Positions 63,029 through 64,000 of a stretch of 64,000 nucleotides of DNA are shown piece by piece. The notes below the pieces were generated by a model. The model was not told where the DNA came from and searched no databases. It was given only the letters and a program-made list of their open reading frames with translations. Source of the DNA: Pirellulaceae bacterium (GTDB lineage: Bacteria > Planctomycetota > Planctomycetia > Pirellulales > Pirellulaceae); assembly GCA_026004775.1 (NCBI GenBank), contig BPJU01000004.1, positions 124,001 through 188,000 of the forward strand, given 5' to 3'. The translations under genes and the position numbers were made by a program. Position 1 is the first letter of the stretch, and each line of letters begins with the position of its first letter.

Positions 63029-64000
63029 ACGTGGCTTTCTATTATCCGTGGATCTGGTGGGCAGCCTTGGCTGTGGGGGTGCCTATCTGGTTGCACTTGG
63101 TGCGGCGGCGCGAAGCCGACCTGGTGTTGTTTTCGGCACTGCGCTTTCTGGATGATCAGCCGGTGGCGCGAGCCCGGCCGCTTTGGCCTCGCGACCTGCC
63201 TCTGCTCCTGGTACGGGTGCTGGCCGTGCTGTTGCTGGTGGCGGCATTTGCCTGGCCGTATCTGCCCCAGAGCCAGCCGCCCCCGGAGGTGGTCCAAAGT
63301 GTGGTTTACGTACTGGATCGAACGCTCAGCCATCAAGCGCAGGACGGCTGGCAAGCATCCCTGGGGCAGCTCGTGCGAGCCGTCGACTCACTGCCGGCCC
63401 ATGCACAGGCCGGTATCGTGCTGGTCGACACCGTGCCTCGTGTGCTTCTTGATCTGGACGAATCGCCGCGCGAGGCACGATCTCGCCTGGAGAACCTCAA
63501 GCCCGGCTTCGGTCGTGGCAGTTATGCGGCGGCCCTGACTCTGGCCGCAGCAATGCTCCAGAAGGCTATCGGGGAGCAGCACCGCATCGTGCTGTTCGTC
63601 GATAACCAGGCCAACCAGTGGCAGGAGGATGCTCAAACGATCCCGTTTCTGAAGAACGTCAGCATTGAGTCTGCGGTGCGTCCAACGCCCCCGGTGCTCC
63701 CCAATGTGGCGCTTTTCGGCCCACGGGCGGAACGCCTGCGGACCGCACAGGGAAGTCATGTGCTGTGCACCGCCCAATTGTACCGGCTGGGAGATGTTCC
63801 GCAGGCATCGGTCGAGTGGCGCGTCGATGGCAAGCTACTGAAGCAAGAACAGGTGGCATTTACGGGTGATACTTCCTTGACACTTCTCTCTGCTGAATTC
63901 GACTTGCCCGAAGATCGTTGGCTGACTGGTGAAGTGGTGGTAACGGCTTCGCCCGATGCTCTTGCGGCCGACAATCGTCTGTTTTGGGCACTGCCCCCTC
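63025..64000 (+). CDS. BatA/VWA-type membrane protein, 3' end outside window
   Basis: The first 325 codons are visible. The N-terminus (FYYPWIWWAALAVGVPIWLH, then LVRRREADLVLFSALRFL) matches the BatA aerotolerance N-terminal domain. A second helix (PLLLVRVLAVLLLVAAFAWP) follows, then a VWA-like part (VVYVLDRTLSHQAQDGW, in which the MIDAS D-x-S-x-S reads DRTLS and is degenerate). Start by ATGA overlap with DUF58. It is a typical third member of the moxR-DUF58-bat clusters, an inner-membrane protein with a periplasmic or cytoplasmic VWA module. Confidence 0.85.
   Translation, partial: MNVAFYYPWIWWAALAVGVPIWLHLVRRREADLVLFSALRFLDDQPVARARPLWPRDLPLLLVRVLAVLLLVAAFAWPYLPQSQPPPEVVQSVVYVLDRTLSHQAQDGWQASLGQLVRAVDSLPAHAQAGIVLVDTVPRVLLDLDESPREARSRLENLKPGFGRGSYAAALTLAAAMLQKAIGEQHRIVLFVDNQANQWQEDAQTIPFLKNVSIESAVRPTPPVLPNVALFGPRAERLRTAQGSHVLCTAQLYRLGDVPQASVEWRVDGKLLKQEQVAFTGDTSLTLLSAEFDLPEDRWLTGEVVVTASPDALAADNRLFWALPP

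Overview
The window looks like a Planctomycetota chromosome, most like the Pirellulales (inferred from gene content; no rRNA or marker gene confirms the lineage). It is GC-rich and carries families that are abundant in, or nearly restricted to, planctomycetes: DUF1559 prepilin-like proteins, DUF1501 paired with DUF1549/DUF1553, a heme-motif DUF1587/1592/1588/1585 protein paired with DUF1552, Gfo/Idh/MocA oxidoreductases with Tat-like leaders, PQQ-type propellers and a MoxR-DUF58-BatA cluster. I saw no rRNA, tRNA, CRISPR array or intact transposase.

Layout. 1-14.7 kb: alpha-2-macroglobulin-like protein, a frameshifted class V aminotransferase, a DUF1559 protein, YjbQ, a PQQ-type propeller, an FAD oxidoreductase, a Gfo/Idh/MocA protein and a J-domain-like membrane protein. 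Two non-autonomous transposon relics lie among them. 15.1-36 kb: an accessory region built from repeated cassettes and duplications. 36.6-52.2 kb: DUF1559, DUF1501/DUF1549-1553, galactose mutarotase, sugar isomerase, an ECF sigma/anti-sigma cluster with SppA, an M20 peptidase and RlmN. 52.6-60.4 kb: an acidic protein, a third transposon relic, the DUF1592/DUF1552 pair, a transglutaminase-elicitor-like protein and a Gln/Lys-repeat secreted protein. 60.9-64 kb: MoxR, DUF58 and BatA-like genes, the last cut by the window end.

The accessory region is the main point of interest. It holds five copies of a two-gene unit: a small secreted Cys-rich peptide P (8-12 cysteines, ending C-x-C...C-x-C-x-x) followed by a secreted, C-terminally membrane-anchored protein S. 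Each of the three loci is headed by a MauE-like four-helix membrane protein fused to a DUF1573 domain (M), intact at one locus and broken at two. Locus A (+, 15.1-20.9 kb) is M-P1-S1-P2-S2-P3-S3, with only P2 and S2 intact. Locus B (-, 30.9-33.7 kb) is a LuxR-type regulator-M-P-S and is intact. Locus C (-, 34.1-36.0 kb) has lost the membrane part of M but keeps P and S. Loci B and C have identical DNA over the peptide leader plus the DUF1573 region and over the C-terminal half of S. The mature peptide and the N-terminal half of S between these blocks have diverged. I infer a disulfide-rich peptide system whose peptide and partner domain vary together.

Between loci A and B a 5.1-kb segment encoding a GT2 glycosyltransferase and a GT39-like membrane glycosyltransferase is tandemly duplicated with a 5-bp microhomology at the joints. 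The copies differ by two substitutions and by 33-bp minisatellite copy number. Many genes here carry single-base frameshifts. These could be recent pseudogenes or assembly errors, and read data would be needed to tell.
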